Below are positions 17,397 to 29,510 of a stretch of 64,000 bases of DNA, in pieces. Numbering within the stretch: position 1 is the stretch's first letter; each line of letters starts with the position of its first letter. Source of the stretch: Dioscorea cayenensis subsp. rotundata (lineage: Eukaryota > Streptophyta > Magnoliopsida > Dioscoreales > Dioscoreaceae); assembly GCF_009730915.1 (NCBI RefSeq), contig NC_052489.1, positions 22,561,916 through 22,625,915 on the forward strand. Reading direction: 5' to 3'. A program made the translations under genes and the position numbers. Under the pieces are notes generated by a model that was not told the DNA's origin, searched no databases, and was given only the letters and a program-made list of their open reading frames with translations.

Positions 17397-19062
17397 ATCA
17401 TGTACAGATCTGTAAAAGATCTATGTTGCTTGTTGTGTTAGGGTTATGAAATCAGCTTATTTATAGACTTCAACTGAAGCACTCCTGTACAAAGATTTGT
17501 TGTATGTTGTTCTGATGGCTATCTTCTCGTCTCCATGGTCTATTTGTGGAATGTTTTTTCAGTTTTTCTTGGAAAACAAAGTAATTGTATCTGTTGAGCT
17601 GAAGGTGTTTATTCTACTTCATTGGATGGTCATGTGAACTTATGGTTTTGCTTCATTTACTTGGGTAGTTTCTAAGAAGCTCTATTTAAAGTCTGTTAAT
17701 TATGGATGCATTTTCCTAATTAATGTTTTCTATTTTTAATGTTATGATCTTTTTATCTTGAGAGAGTTGATCAGTCATTTGTAAAACTTCAGCATATTAG
17801 AGTCAGGCTAAACAAAACTCTAAATTATCACTATATCTAATTTTCAAACAAATAATTTGAATGGAAAACAGAGGCAGCAAGTTATAGTGGCCAAATCACT
17901 GATGTCACGTTCGAAGGTATGTTTGTGTTACTTTTTAAATCTTTAAAAACTCTTCCCCCATAAAATGTGAGTTTAAAATTTTAGAAAATATCTAGGAAAA
18001 ACTAAAAACTAAAAGATAAACCATGTATAGCACTTTGGATGAAAGCTCCAAATTGCAATTTCTCCTTAAATTCTTCTCAAAAGCTATATATATTTACACA
18101 AGTATTTTTTTGATAATTTTTTTAAAAATAATAAATCATAATCTAATAACAAGGTATCGAAATCAACAATCTCTTAATCTATCGGTATTGAGGCCCTTGT
18201 GTAGACTACTTATTTTAGGGAAAACTTAAAAGTGAATCCTAAAACTCACAAAAAGGTGAGAGAGTAATTGGGGAGAGAGGGGATGAGGCAATTACGAAAT
18301 TTTTTTTTTCTCTATAATATATTAATAATGATAAAATAATTTCCATTTTTCAAATGTTCGTCTTACTCAAACTAAAAAATAAAAAAATAAATTTATATAA
18401 TCATTTAGAACCATACATGTATACAATAACCACAATGATAAACCAATATAATTTGAATTTGCTTGGGTTTTCTTTCCAAAAGAAAATTCTCTGGTTTCTT
18501 TTTCTTTTAATCTTATAAATGTAGCAACCTGCCTATACATCAAACTCTAAAAGTGTGTGTATCTAACTATTTTTACTAAACAGTCTATGCAGTATTTAAA
18601 AACCCAAATTAATAAAACAATGATGCGTTTGAATGGTTTAATTATTAATTGAAAAATTAATCAATTCTATCTAATCATATATATTCAAATTTGCTAATAT
18701 CTATATTTTTTCTTTCCAGTCATTTTCAAAATTATTGTAATTTCCCATCTAGATGTATCAGCCCACTTATATCGTTCAATAATGCTAATTCATATTTATT
18801 TTCACTTTCATATAAATTATTATTATTATTTTTATTTTTTTGATAAATATGATAAAACACAATATTTAGGGGATATATATCGAACACAAATTGATCATTT
18901 GATCAATGCGTATGTCTTCCCCGTCGTGGCACAAGATTTAAAATGTAAACCCTCATCTATAATCAGAGATCTATCATTAGTATAGCATTCCAATAAATTT
19001 TTCACATTAATATTTTTTGCATTACGGCCAATACCATTGAGTTATGAGTAATTTACCTCCTC

Positions 19063-19104
<42 letters not shown>

Positions 19105-19430
19105 GTTTCTATTTTGTCGGATGCTCCGAAGAGACATTGTTGTTGTTATTATTGTTGTTACACCACACATGCCTAACTCTACGACAAGACAAAAGTTGTC
19201 ACTAATCCCATAAAACCAGGCAATAAAATAGAACCACGTAAAAGCTTCTTCTAAATTCATGCCTCCATGCATGTGTGCCAGAGAGACAGAGAGACGATGA
19301 ACAACCTCAAGACTCCTTCATGAAGATCTAGTCATTCTAAACCCAAACCCTAAGCCATACTTCACTCCCTGAGACCCTCTCAATCTACACCACCTCATCA
19401 CTATCACTCCATCTCCAACAACCCCCGGCC
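17397..19430. other. CDPK 3' UTR and intergenic DNA
   Basis: The first 250 bases or so are probably the CDPK 3' UTR. The rest is AT-rich and shows no gene. An (ATT)n microsatellite lies at about 19063-19104. The last 60-70 bases resemble the promoter of the second protease gene. Confidence 0.5.
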
Positions 19431-19440
19431 CTATATAAAT
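19431..19440 (+). promoter_or_regulatory. TATA box of protease gene A
   Basis: CTATATAAAT sits 80 bases before the ATG. The TATA and surrounding bases from about 19370 to the ATG are closely matched upstream of the paralogue at 45.85 kb. That conservation supports a real core promoter. Confidence 0.7.
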
Positions 19441-19510
19441 TAACCCCTACCCTTGCACAACATCTCAACTCACTCAACCATCACAAAGCTCATACCATAT
19501 ATCATCACTC

Positions 19511-20630
19511 ATGGCTTCAAAAATGTCCCCGCTCCTCTCCTTCTTCATCCTCACTCTCTCTTCTCCCATGGTTGCCTCATCAAGAATCCTCAAGAGTGAG
19601 ATTGCCATGGCAGAGAGGTATGAGCAATGGGTGGTTGACTACGGTCGAACATACAAAGATGCCGATGAAAAACAACTCCGTTTTGAGATTTTCAAGCTCA
19701 ATGTCGAGTTCATTGAGTCGTTCAACTCAGCGGAGAATCATAAGTTTAAACTCGGCATAAACCAGTTCGCAGATCTCACTAACAAAGAGTTCAAAGCCAT
19801 GTACACTGGTTTCAAACCTCCCACTAGCGATAATAGGAGCAAGACCAATTTCAAGTACGCAAACTTCACTGATGTTCCTGAATCTGTGGACTGGAGAGAC
19901 AAGGGTGCCGTCACACCTATCAAAGATCAAGGCGCATGCGGTAATTGCTTATCATTATACGAATTCTTCGGTTCAACCAATATCAATAACATATACTAAC
20001 ACGTATGTTTCTCATGTATTATGATAATATATAATAGGATCTTGTTGGGCATTCTCGGCTGTGGCAGCTATGGAAGGAATAACAAAGTTGAGCACTGGCA
20101 ATTTGATCTCCCTTTCAGAGCAAGAGCTTGTGGACTGTGATATTCATGGGAATGACACAGGATGCCAAGGTGGATACATGGACAATGCGTTTGAGTTCAT
20201 CATTGAGAATGGTGGTCTCACAACCGAAGAAAACTATCCTTATAATGCCACTGATGATGTTTGTAATACCCAGAAAGCGGCTTCACATGATGCAAGCATT
20301 AAGGGTTTTGAGGATGTGCCGGCAAACAGTGAAGATGACTTGCTCAAGGCTGTGGCTAATCAACCTGTTTCAGTTGCAATTGATGCTAGTGGCCTTTTTC
20401 AGTTTTACTTTAGTGGTGTTTTATCTCCTATTGGGTGTGGTAATGAACTTGATCATGGTGTGGCAGCTGTTGGTTATGGGACAACTAGTGATGGTACGAA
20501 GTATTGGATTGTGAAGAACTCATGGGGAGAGAGTTGGGGAGAGCAAGGATATGTGAGGATGCAGAGGGATGTTGATGTTGAAGGAGGCACATGTGGCATT
20601 ACCATGCTTGCATCTTATCCTACTACTTGA
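19511..20630 (+). CDS. Papain-like cysteine protease, SAG39-like (copy A)
   Basis: Two exons, 19511-19940 and 20038-20630, GT-AG, phase 1, giving 340 residues. Residues 1-23 form a hydrophobic secretory signal peptide. Residues about 38-95 are the I29 inhibitor prodomain ([20 protein letters not shown]-type helix). The mature C1A domain begins near [13 protein letters not shown]. The catalytic triad is Cys146 in CGSCWAF (the junction codon pair restores SC), His283 in LDHG and Asn304 in KNSWG; the GCQGG motif and paired cysteines are present. There is no C-terminal granulin domain and no KDEL signal. The protein is a vacuolar or extracellular endopeptidase of the SAG12/SAG39 group, typically linked to senescence. 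Its paralogue lies 24 kb away on the opposite strand. Confidence 0.93.
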
Positions 20631-20639
20631 AATGATTCA

Positions 20640-20850
20640 AGCCTGTTGTTGTTTTGACCATTTTAATTTGATTACTTGGGCAGTGTTCATTTTTGTGGTA
20701 GTGAGCAATAAATTTTAGGAGTTTATTAATTTAATCATTTCAATATTGTCCATTTTGTTATGTCTTTTAGTGCGAAATCTCATCTAATTAGTTCTCACAC
20801 TAAATATTATTATGTTTAAACTAATTAAAAAATCGTTAAATCATTCAAAA
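20640..20850. other. 3' flank of protease gene A
   Basis: Probable 3' UTR with AATAAA at about 20707. No gene seen. Confidence 0.4.
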
Positions 20851-20854
20851 TAGT

Positions 20855-21351
20855 CAATAGAAGAAAAATCCTAAATCGGCACGATAAAATTGGCATGGAA
20901 TTGAATTTAAAAATCGTGCTAAATTGACTATGTCACCGTATTTAGCACCGAAAAATAATTATGACTATAAAATGGTCACAAATACATTTTAGTAACGTCT
21001 TTTTATACCGTGCCAAACATTGTCACTGTTTTTGACAAATTTTTTTACTGTTGTGCCAAACATTACTATTGACTTTTGGCACAGACTTTGGTTCCATATT
21101 TGCCACAATTTTGACACGGTTTTATTAGTTCAATATTTGGCACTGTTTTTTGGCACAATTTTATATATTATATTTTTTCACGGTAGTTGGTACAATTTTT
21201 GGTAAAAAAATTTTGTTATGATTTTCGGCACGCTTTTGTTTATTCTGAGATAAAAATAATTTATATGAAGTTAATTTTATTTAAATTTTCTTGAATTACA
21301 CCAATCAAAAAATTCTTGAATTGCTAAACAAAAATAAAAAATCATGTAGTG
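20855..21351. repeat. GGCAC-rich CACTA-like remnant
   Basis: Short motifs of the form TTTGGCAC.GTTTT or CCGTGCCAAA recur about every 25-45 bases. The opening (TCCTAAATCGGCAC) closely matches the edge of the array near 57.87 kb on the opposite strand. The right edge ends ATGTAGTG (CACTACAT on the minus strand), which is how CACTA transposons terminate. No transposase and no confirmed left end or 3-bp duplication, so this is a probable non-autonomous remnant. Confidence 0.45.
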
Positions 21352-21739
21352 TTACACTTGTATGATCAAAACAACAAATCTGGGACAAGTAGAAAGAATT
21401 TAGGTATATATTAACATCATGCCCTATATATACATCAAAAGAGATTCAAAGATGAATAGTAATGAAAGGGTGGACTTGAAACTTCTGACTTAGAGAAATA
21501 GCTCAAGAAGGTTTGCTTCATGCATTTGGTTTTTCAAAATAGCTAAACAAATGGGAGTTGACCAGAATTCCCACTCACCACTAAAAATTAAGTTAAACAA
21601 TGTTAACCAATTATTTCCAAACATCTAAATATTAATTATTACAACTAGTTTTTTTTTTATTGAGTGCATTCATGCATACAAATAAGAGCAAATTACCTTC
21701 TAAACAAACAGGCTGATATCGAATTAGCCTATGGTGTAA

Positions 21740-23026
21740 TGATGAGTGTACATTGTTCATGTATTTCATATCTATGTCTACGCTCATTTGGCATGTATTA
21801 GAACCTTAATAGGGAATTCGATGCTAAATATTCTATGTTTTGCATTAACATGCTTAGGGTAGTGCTTAAAGACGAGGGAGATCCAAAAGAAGCAATTTAG
21901 ACTGAAAACGATGAAGTTGGAGCTCTCTCGGCATCATTAGAATAATGACAAGACAAACTGGGTGGCTTACGGACAATTTACGGTCCGCCTTACGGCCGTA
22001 AATATAGTCCAGAAGGCCTTGTGGCAAGGCTTATGCCCATATGGAGGATTCAAAGTCAATTCAGAGGACCTTACGGGCAAAGTTTACGTTCGTAAGGACC
22101 ATCTAGAGGAGCTTAATTACGGCCACAATGCACGCCCATAAGGGCAGTCATAAGAAACAAACAGAGAAGCTTACCATCCAACGCTTACGGCTGTAAGCTG
22201 GACCATAACATATTTAGAAGACCTTATGGATGAGGTTTACGGTCGTAAGCGTGCTCGTAAGGCTCGTGACTATATTCCCCAGCTCCTTTACAGCTTTGTC
22301 CTTATGCCCGTTAGTAGCCAGTAAGCAGTCGGGTATAAATAGAATTTAAAAGGATTTTTTAGGGCATCATCTATTCTATCTCTCTATTCTTTAGGGGCAA
22401 TTCTTGGAGGCAAGATTGAGGAATAAAAGGGCCAAATCTCCAGCATCTTAAGCAAGATTTGCAAGGGGAATTGGCCTGGCATTCAAGGGGATTGGAGATC
22501 GTAGCCGTCAAGCTCATCTTGTCGGCGTGCGTGGAAGCTACCTCGACGATTCTCCATCCTAGGGATTAACAAAGGGGTTTTCATGGATCCTATGTCTACT
22601 CCTATTCTTTGTATCTTAAATGCTTGTCTTCCATTAATGGAGGGTTAATTTGTAGATGTTTAGGCGTAGTTGAACTCTAGGGTTTAGTTTTATGACTTTG
22701 TTGTTGAATGTTTGATGCTTTAATTGATTTCTCATTTGTAATCATATCTATTTGAATCTAATTTCATGTTTGAATGCTTGATTTCTAACAAGGCGAAAGC
22801 CCTAGCTATTATATTTGATGTGCTACGTAACGAGTAGAAATACCCACATAGCATAGGCATACCATAATTAGAGGGAATTGTGAGTAAGCCTAGGTATAGA
22901 GTACTTTGGAGACTCCGTCTTCCTTAATTCTCCCAGGTGAGTTGTTAACAATCTCAGTGCTCTTTGCAATCATGTGGAGTGGATTTTAGGAGAAATCGCA
23001 TTTCTGCTCTGTATTCGGATTAGGGG

Positions 23027-23079
<53 letters not shown>

Positions 23080-23528
23080 TCTCTTTTTGGGGTAGATTAT
23101 CTACTTAAGGGATTGTTATTAGCTCACAGTGAAGTTTCATAGAGTATTAATGCAATTGTGTGGAGGTCTGTATCAGCTCTACACCTATTCAATTACTCTT
23201 CATTTGAGAAATCGGGGTTTAATATAATTATGGAAACCTCTCGGTTCAAATAGGGTTTCATACCTAGATAACCTTTGTCCTATACTTCATAACCCTAGAC
23301 GAATACTATGCCCAGACATCGTTTCTTCCCTTGATTTCTCTCCGGTTTTATTTCCGTATTTCTTAGTTTTCTTTTGGTTTTGTTTACACACACCACTTTA
23401 CTCATTAGGCTAATTTTCAGATTTAGAGTTATTACTAGTATTCACCTCCTTCCCTGTGGACCGACACTTTGCACTTTAAGCACACTTTATTACCCGATCG
23501 ACATGTACACTTGTGTGCATCTTGATCA
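21740..23528. mobile_element. Solo LTR, TG...CA, flanked by TGTAA
   Basis: The block opens TGATGAGTGTACATTG and closes ATCTTGATCA. Immediately outside lie TGTAA (21735-21739) and TGTAA (23529-23533), a perfect 5-bp target duplication. At 1789 bp, with a promoter-like CT-rich zone and no coding, this is a solo LTR of a large Ty3/gypsy element; an Athila/Tat-type assignment rests on general resemblance only. Its 5' third is packed with TTACGG.CGTAAG-like palindromes (about 21967-22262). It contains a (CT)n tract. Confidence 0.85.
23031..23084 (+). repeat. (CT)n microsatellite inside the solo LTR
   Basis: Nearly perfect CT dinucleotide run of about 54 bp, with one CC interruption near its end. 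Confidence 0.95.
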
Positions 23529-23937
23529 TGTAACTCAATGTCAGGGAGATGGCGACACCAATGGCGATCTTGTTGTTTGTTTGCACAAAACCAAATCACA
23601 AGAGGTTGTAGCATCTAGTTGCTTGGTAAGCATCCGTCTGCATTGCATTATTTTCCACAAAATTAGTAACAAGCAAATATGAAAGCAAATATAATCATAT
23701 ATATATATATATATATATATTTGCAAAACTCACAATCTAGTAAGTGAAGAATCTTGGACAATCATCTCCATATAATTGTGGGCTAATTTGTAGAAATTAA
23801 GAATGATCTTTATACTCTCAGTTTGGAAAGGACAAAAGATACTCTCTCAACATCCCAACAGTCTCTATGACAATGGCTTTCTCTGAGATTTGGTTTTAGT
23901 TTTATTAAAAGAGGTTATTGTATTAATATTAATTAAT

Positions 23938-24125
23938 ACCTGCCATCCAACTTCAATGGTGTTAAGATCATCTCCAAAGGAGCCAGAGATGACCCATATC
24001 TGTGATAAGCTAACCTCAGACGGACTGGTTACTTTGGGTACCCAAACATTAAGATTGGCCTTTGCACCATAGTATTGGTCTCCCATCACATAGCCCACTG
24101 CATTTTGGAAACCCCATTGGTACAA
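23938..24125 (-). pseudogene. Neprosin-domain (DUF239) gene fragment
   Basis: Minus-strand translation gives AVGYVMGDQYYGAKANLN, then LSQIWVISGSFGDDLN and TIEVGWQ, which is the start of the neprosin prolyl-endopeptidase domain. A donor-like GTATTA follows the GWQ codon, as in intact genes. No further exon is seen on either side: the solo LTR lies 400 bp downstream and the hAT element begins 120 bp upstream. Treated as a broken gene or captured exon. Confidence 0.7.
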
Positions 24126-24499
24126 GAATCAGAAAAGCATAAAAAGTATAACTGATGAACAAATTCAATCATCTCTGCTAGTATTTGATTAATTTTCTAA
24201 CAGCTTTAGGATAAATCCAATTGGTTTGGTTAGTGTCATGACCTCAAGCTGGGAAGCACGGACACACCATTTTCCCCATCGTACCAGTGTCAGATATGGA
24301 TACGTCATCAACACGGCCAGATACGGTGTCGGACACCCTTTGACACGGTAAAACATAATTAAATGAGATGGAGAACTCTTGACACGGCCTGGACACGGCT
24401 GAACTTGGAAAACGTTTAACATCTTGCGCAGAGCTTCACCCACAACAGTCATTAAAGCTCGCATTGCCTTCATCGCCATCTCCTTAGTTGGAAAAGCCA

Positions 24500-24800
24500 A
24501 GGAAAGAGGTGGCTGCGGGTGGCTTGATTAGTGATGGAGGTCGCACTGAGGTTTGGAAGGAGGTGGCTGCGGGTGGCTTTATTGATTAATGATGGAGGTC
24601 ACGGCTGCGGGGAGATGATGAATGTCACGGTGGAGGTCGCGGCTGCGGGGGGATGATGAAGGTCGCGATGTCTTGATTGATTGATGTCGGAGGTTGCGGC
24701 CGCGGGGGCTGATGAAGGTTGCGGGTCATTTTAGGTTTAGGGTTTGGAAGAGGAAGGAGGCGGCTGATTTAGGGTTTGGAAAGAGAAGGAGGCTTTATAG
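24500..24800. repeat. GC-rich degenerate repeats in the hAT 5' zone
   Basis: Phrases such as GAGGTGGCTGCGGGTGGC and GGAGGTCGCGGCTGCGGGG recur with short spacers. This is a sharp GC island within very AT-rich transposon DNA. It could be subterminal binding sites or captured host sequence; no ORF is convincing. Confidence 0.5.
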
Positions 24801-24965
24801 ACTTAGGGTTTTAAATTTTTCTTTCTTGAAGAATCTGAGCCGTTGATTGTTATCCATTATATTACATAGATAAATCCAAGCCATTGATTTATCAGTTAAC
24901 ACTTGTGATACAGACCGATGAAGGGGTTGCTTGGGGTGTGAAGTAACCCCGACATCGGGGTTAGT

Positions 24966-25475
24966 AACCCCGATGCCGGGGTTATATTTTTCCATAATTT
25001 TTCAAATTTTAATTTATGGTGAGATATGAGAGGCTTAAAATTAATATTTTTAAAATCATTCACACATTAACCCCGATGCCGGGTAATATTTTTTCATAAT
25101 TTTTCAAATTTTAATTTTGTTGAGATATGAGAGGCTTAAAATTAATATTTTTAAAATAATTCACACATTAACCCCGATGCAGGGGTTATATTTTTTCATA
25201 ATTTTTCAAAATTTAATTTTGTTGGGATATGAGAGGCTTAAAATTAATATTTTTAGAATAATTCACACATTAACCCCGATGCCGGGGTTATCTTTTTTCA
25301 TAATTTTTCAAAATTTAATTTTGTTGAGATATGGCTTTAAATTAATATTTTTAAAATAATTCACACATTAACCCCAATGCCGGGTTATATTTTTTCATAA
25401 TTTTTTAAAATTTAATTTTGTTGAGATATGAGAGGCTTAAAATTAATATTTTTAAAATAATTCACACATTCAAAA
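24966..25475 (+). repeat. 101-bp tandem array in the hAT element
   Basis: Five units have their CCCC(G/A)ATGC block starting at 24968, 25071, 25172, 25274 and 25372, so the period is 98-103 bp. Each unit begins with the near-palindrome AACCCCGATGCCGGGGTT, followed by an AT-rich body ending TTCACACATT. Units differ by a few bases. Confidence 0.9.
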
Positions 25476-26149
25476 AAACATTTTTAAAAAACAACTTTTC
25501 ATTTAAAGACTAAACTTAAATTTGATATAATTCAATATCAATTAACTGTTTTGCTATTTGGGCCCTAATTAAACCATATTTAGTTTGGGTTTTTCTTTAT
25601 ATTTTATCATAATTTTTAAATTTTAATTCAATTAAAATATGAGAGATTTAAAATAAAAAATAATACATATACATACACACCAAATGAAAATAAAAATAAT
25701 TTTTATTTAAATTATAATTCAGATTTAATGGTGAATTGTCTTAGTAGTGGGCCATTATTTGCTAGCTAGGGGCACAAGATAATTTTTAAAATTCAATTGA
25801 ATTAGAATATGAGAGATCTAAAATAAAAATATTAAACGATTTTGCATGCATTCATAATTTGGCATATAATGATTAGGAATATATTTTTTTTTAATTAGTT
25901 ATAATTCAAGATTAGGAATATATATTTTTTTTTATTTCATTCCAGATATTTTAAAATGATTTTTTTTAAAATTTAATATAGTAGTGAAAATATGAGAGAC
26001 TAAAAATAAACATATTTAAATGTGTTAATTTATAAATTATTGAAAAAGATAGACCAATGTTTTATTCTAGGCTAAAATAATCCTTCAGTATAATTCAATA
26101 TCATCTGTGAATTATTTTTATTTCAAAGAAAAAATTAATAAAAATGAAA

Positions 26150-26475
26150 TTTTTTTTTACTAGCTTTGAACAAAATTGGGATATTTCACCAAAGAACATG
26201 TGTGCTATGTGATAATAGGCTGAGACATGATTCGACTTTAGAACACATTTAGAGCTAAATTTTTTTTTTAATTTGTTGTTATTAGATTCCTTTGATGTAT
26301 TGAATTGTTTTATAGTTCTAAACCAAACTATGATATTTCACCAAATAATATGCATGCCTCACACATACAATGAGATCAGGGGTTGGGACATGATTCGGCT
26401 TCAAGACATATTTAAAGTCAGATTTTCTTTAATTTGTAGTTATTAGATTCTCTTGATGCATTGCACTAGTTTTAA
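26150..26475 (+). repeat. Imperfect tandem duplication of about 160 bp
   Basis: The segment with GATATTTCACCAAAgAA, then GACATGATTCG, then GTTATTAGATTC occurs twice in a row (about 26165-26300 and 26325-26465) with many differences. It is internal to the hAT element and non-coding. Confidence 0.6.
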
Positions 26476-26585
26476 TACATATATACATATATAATAAATA
26501 ATTTTCATTAAAATGATAATTACAACTTATATATTACATATATACTCACACACATTAATATTCTAAACATAATACAAGAAATTAA

Positions 26586-26616
<31 letters not shown>

Positions 26617-27242
26617 ATATTGTGTTTAATGTATATTATGTAAATTAAAATTACTATAATTGTAAACATATAACTATAACTTTTTTTTAATAAACATATA
26701 ATTATAACTATAACTTTTTTTAGTAAACATATAATTATAACTTGAATCAGAAAAATTACTCCATTAAATTTAAACCGAGTGATTTGACATTCATTTAAAG
26801 CCTGAACATAATATTACATGAAGTATATATAGTATAATATTGATTTAAAACCGAGTCATTAGAAAAATTAATCCATAATTTAATATAATATAACATTAAT
26901 TTAAAGCTTTGAAACTTTGAAAGTGATTTGACTGCATAGTGTTTCCACTTCATTCTCCATCTTTCCCATCTTTCCCTTTTCTTTCATTTTATTTCCCGTG
27001 AAACCCTGAAAGTTCTGAAACCCTTTTCTTTCATTTTCTTTCCCCTTGAAACCTTTTGAAGGCACAACTCACTCAAGCTTCAAAGTTCAGAGCTTCAACA
27101 ATTTTCTTCAAAATCTTGTTTAGGACTGCCAGTTCATCAGTTAACTAGGTAAGTTATATAAACATTGTTTTAAAATTTTAATTTTAATGTTTGGTAATTG
27201 CATTATTATTCTTAGGGTTTTTTACTTTGTGCTTTGTTTAGA

Positions 27243-29510
27243 ATGTCTTCCAACTCCAAATTTTCAAATGCAAGTATTGGTTCATGTCCAAGTGGTAACA
27301 TTGCCAAAGATAATGCATCTATTGACAATCAATTGAATCAAGATGATAGCAAACCTTTGTGGAAATATGTAACTAAGTTGCCAAAAACAATTGGAGGAGG
27401 AGGGAACATAAGTTTTAAGTGCAATTATTGTAATATCACTTTCAAAGGTTCATATTCTAGGGTCAAAGCCCATTTGTTGAAGCTTAGTGGCCATGGCATT
27501 AGGGTATGTGCAAAGGTGACACAACATCATCTTAATGAAATGCAAAACATAGTAGAAGAAGCTGAATTCAAATCAAGACAAAAAACAATTCCATTACTAC
27601 CTTCCTCTCAAGCACAAGTTTCTTTGGGCACAACTTCTTATGAAGGAAAGAGTTTAGGGTCTAAAAAAAGAAAGGGGGCTTTGGAAAAAGCATTCAATCT
27701 TACTGATCGAGAGAATTTGGATTCTGAAATTGCACGCATGTTTTATTCCGGAGGATTGCCTTTTCACCTTGCAAGAAATCCTTATTTTGTGAGTGCAATC
27801 ACATATGCCGCAAATAATATGATTTCTGGATATATACCTCCGGGATATAATGCTTTGCGAACAACATTATTGCAAAAAGAAAAAACACATATAGAGAGTT
27901 TGTTACAACCTATAAATGGGACATGGAAGGAAAAAGGTGTTAGTCTTGTATGTGATGGATGGACTGATGCGCAAAGAAGACCACTAATAAATTTTATGGC
28001 TGCTTCCGAAGGTGGGGCTATTTTTTTTTAAAAGGTGTTAATTTTGAAATGGAGTACAAAGATAAGTATTATGTGGCGACATTGATTAAAGATGCTATTG
28101 GTGAAATTGGGGCTCACAATGTTGTTCAAGTAATAACTGACAATGCACCGGTTTGTAAAGCGGCGGGATCATTGGTGGAGATGCAATTTTCTCATATTTT
28201 TTGGACACCTTGTGTAGCGCATACACTAAACCTTGCTCTCAAAAATATTTGTGCCGCTAAGAATACCGAAGAAAATGAGGTCACTTATGATGCTTTGTGT
28301 TGGATAACCGAAATTGGTGATGATGCTATCTTCATAAGAAATTTCATAATGAATCATTCAATGAGGTTGGCAATATTTAATGCTTTTGTGTCTTTGAAAT
28401 TGCTTGCTATTGCCGAAACTCATTTTGCATCGGTTATTATCATGTTAAAGAGATTGAAAATTATTAAACGAGGTCTTCAAACAATGGTGATTAGTGAAGA
28501 ATGGTGCTCTTATAAAGAAGATGATGTTTCCAAAGCTACAAAAGTGAAGGAAATAATTTTGAATGATTCATGGTGGGACAAAGTGGATTATATCCTCTCT
28601 TTTACCACACCTATCTATGATATGCTTCGAGTTATGGACACCGATAAACCTACACTTCATTTGGTGTATGAAATGTGGAATACAATGATTGAAAAGGTGA
28701 AGACAACCATCTACATGCATGAACATAGACAACTCGAGGAAAGATCGACATTTTATGAGGTTATATATGCTATTCTCATTGATCGATGGACCAAGAGTAG
28801 CACACCACTTCATTGCATGGCCCATTCTTTGAATCCAAGGTAATCTTTTTGATTTTTTTTTTGTATACATATAATAAATTAAATGATTAAGTAATAAAAA
28901 TCTTAATTTATTTTTAATATATAGGTATTATTCCAATGAGTGGCTTAATGAGGTTCCAAATCGTCTCGCTCCACATAGAGATGCCGAAATATCGGAGGAA
29001 AGAAATAAATGCTTAAGAAGATATTTTCCTTCTAATGAGGAGAGGAAGATGGTTTTTCAAGAGTTTGCTAGTTTTTCTGGAGCTTTGGATGCTTTTGGAA
29101 CTTTTGATTCATTACAAGATAGATGGAATTTAGAGCCTAAATCTTGGTGGTTGGTTCATGGGTCATCTACACCTCTACTTCAAGGCCTAGCTTTGAAGCT
29201 TCTTGGACAACCTTCCTCATCTTCATGTTGTGAAAGAAATTGGAGCACTTACTCTTTTATTCACTCACTTAAAAGAAACAAGATGAATCCTCAACGGGCC
29301 GAAGATTTAGTATTTGTACACACTAATCTTCAACTACTTTCAAGAAGCTCTCCTCAATACAATGAAGGGTTATCCAAGAATTGGGACATTGGTGGTGATT
29401 TATTTGACTCATTTGAAGGTGTTGGTGTTCTTGAAGTTGCTAACTTATCACTTGATGAACCGGAGATAGAGAAAATCCTTTTTAGTAATGAAGAAGATAT
29501 CGAAAAATAA
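27243..29510 (+). pseudogene. hAT transposase (BED, DUF659, hAT-C), frameshifted
   Basis: Two coding blocks (27243-28839 and 28925-29510) are joined by a GT-AG intron that restores an AGG codon. The upstream AG at 27240-27241 and GTAAGT near 27149 suggest a leader intron. The N terminus has a BED-type zinc finger (KCNYCNITFKGSYSR, then a histidine). A DUF659-type core follows (VCDGWTDAQRRPLINF, ITDNAPVCKAAG, WTPCVAHTLNLALKN), and a C-terminal dimerisation domain (SWWLVHG, CCERNWSTY, MNPQRAEDLVFVHTNL). The frame is lost at a run of nine T at 28021-28029 and resumes in another frame, so this copy cannot make the full protein as written. A run-length sequencing error is possible. It would have catalysed cut-and-paste movement of the surrounding element. 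Confidence 0.88.

Noticed and set aside
20128-20514. A 128-codon alternative-frame ORF inside protease A (and its equivalent in copy B)
   Set aside because: Off-frame reading of conserved protease coding; composition unlike a protein.
24250-24500. A 103-codon minus ORF read as a gene next to the neprosin fragment
   Set aside because: It spans the hAT terminus and its GACACGG subterminal repeats, so it is transposon end sequence.
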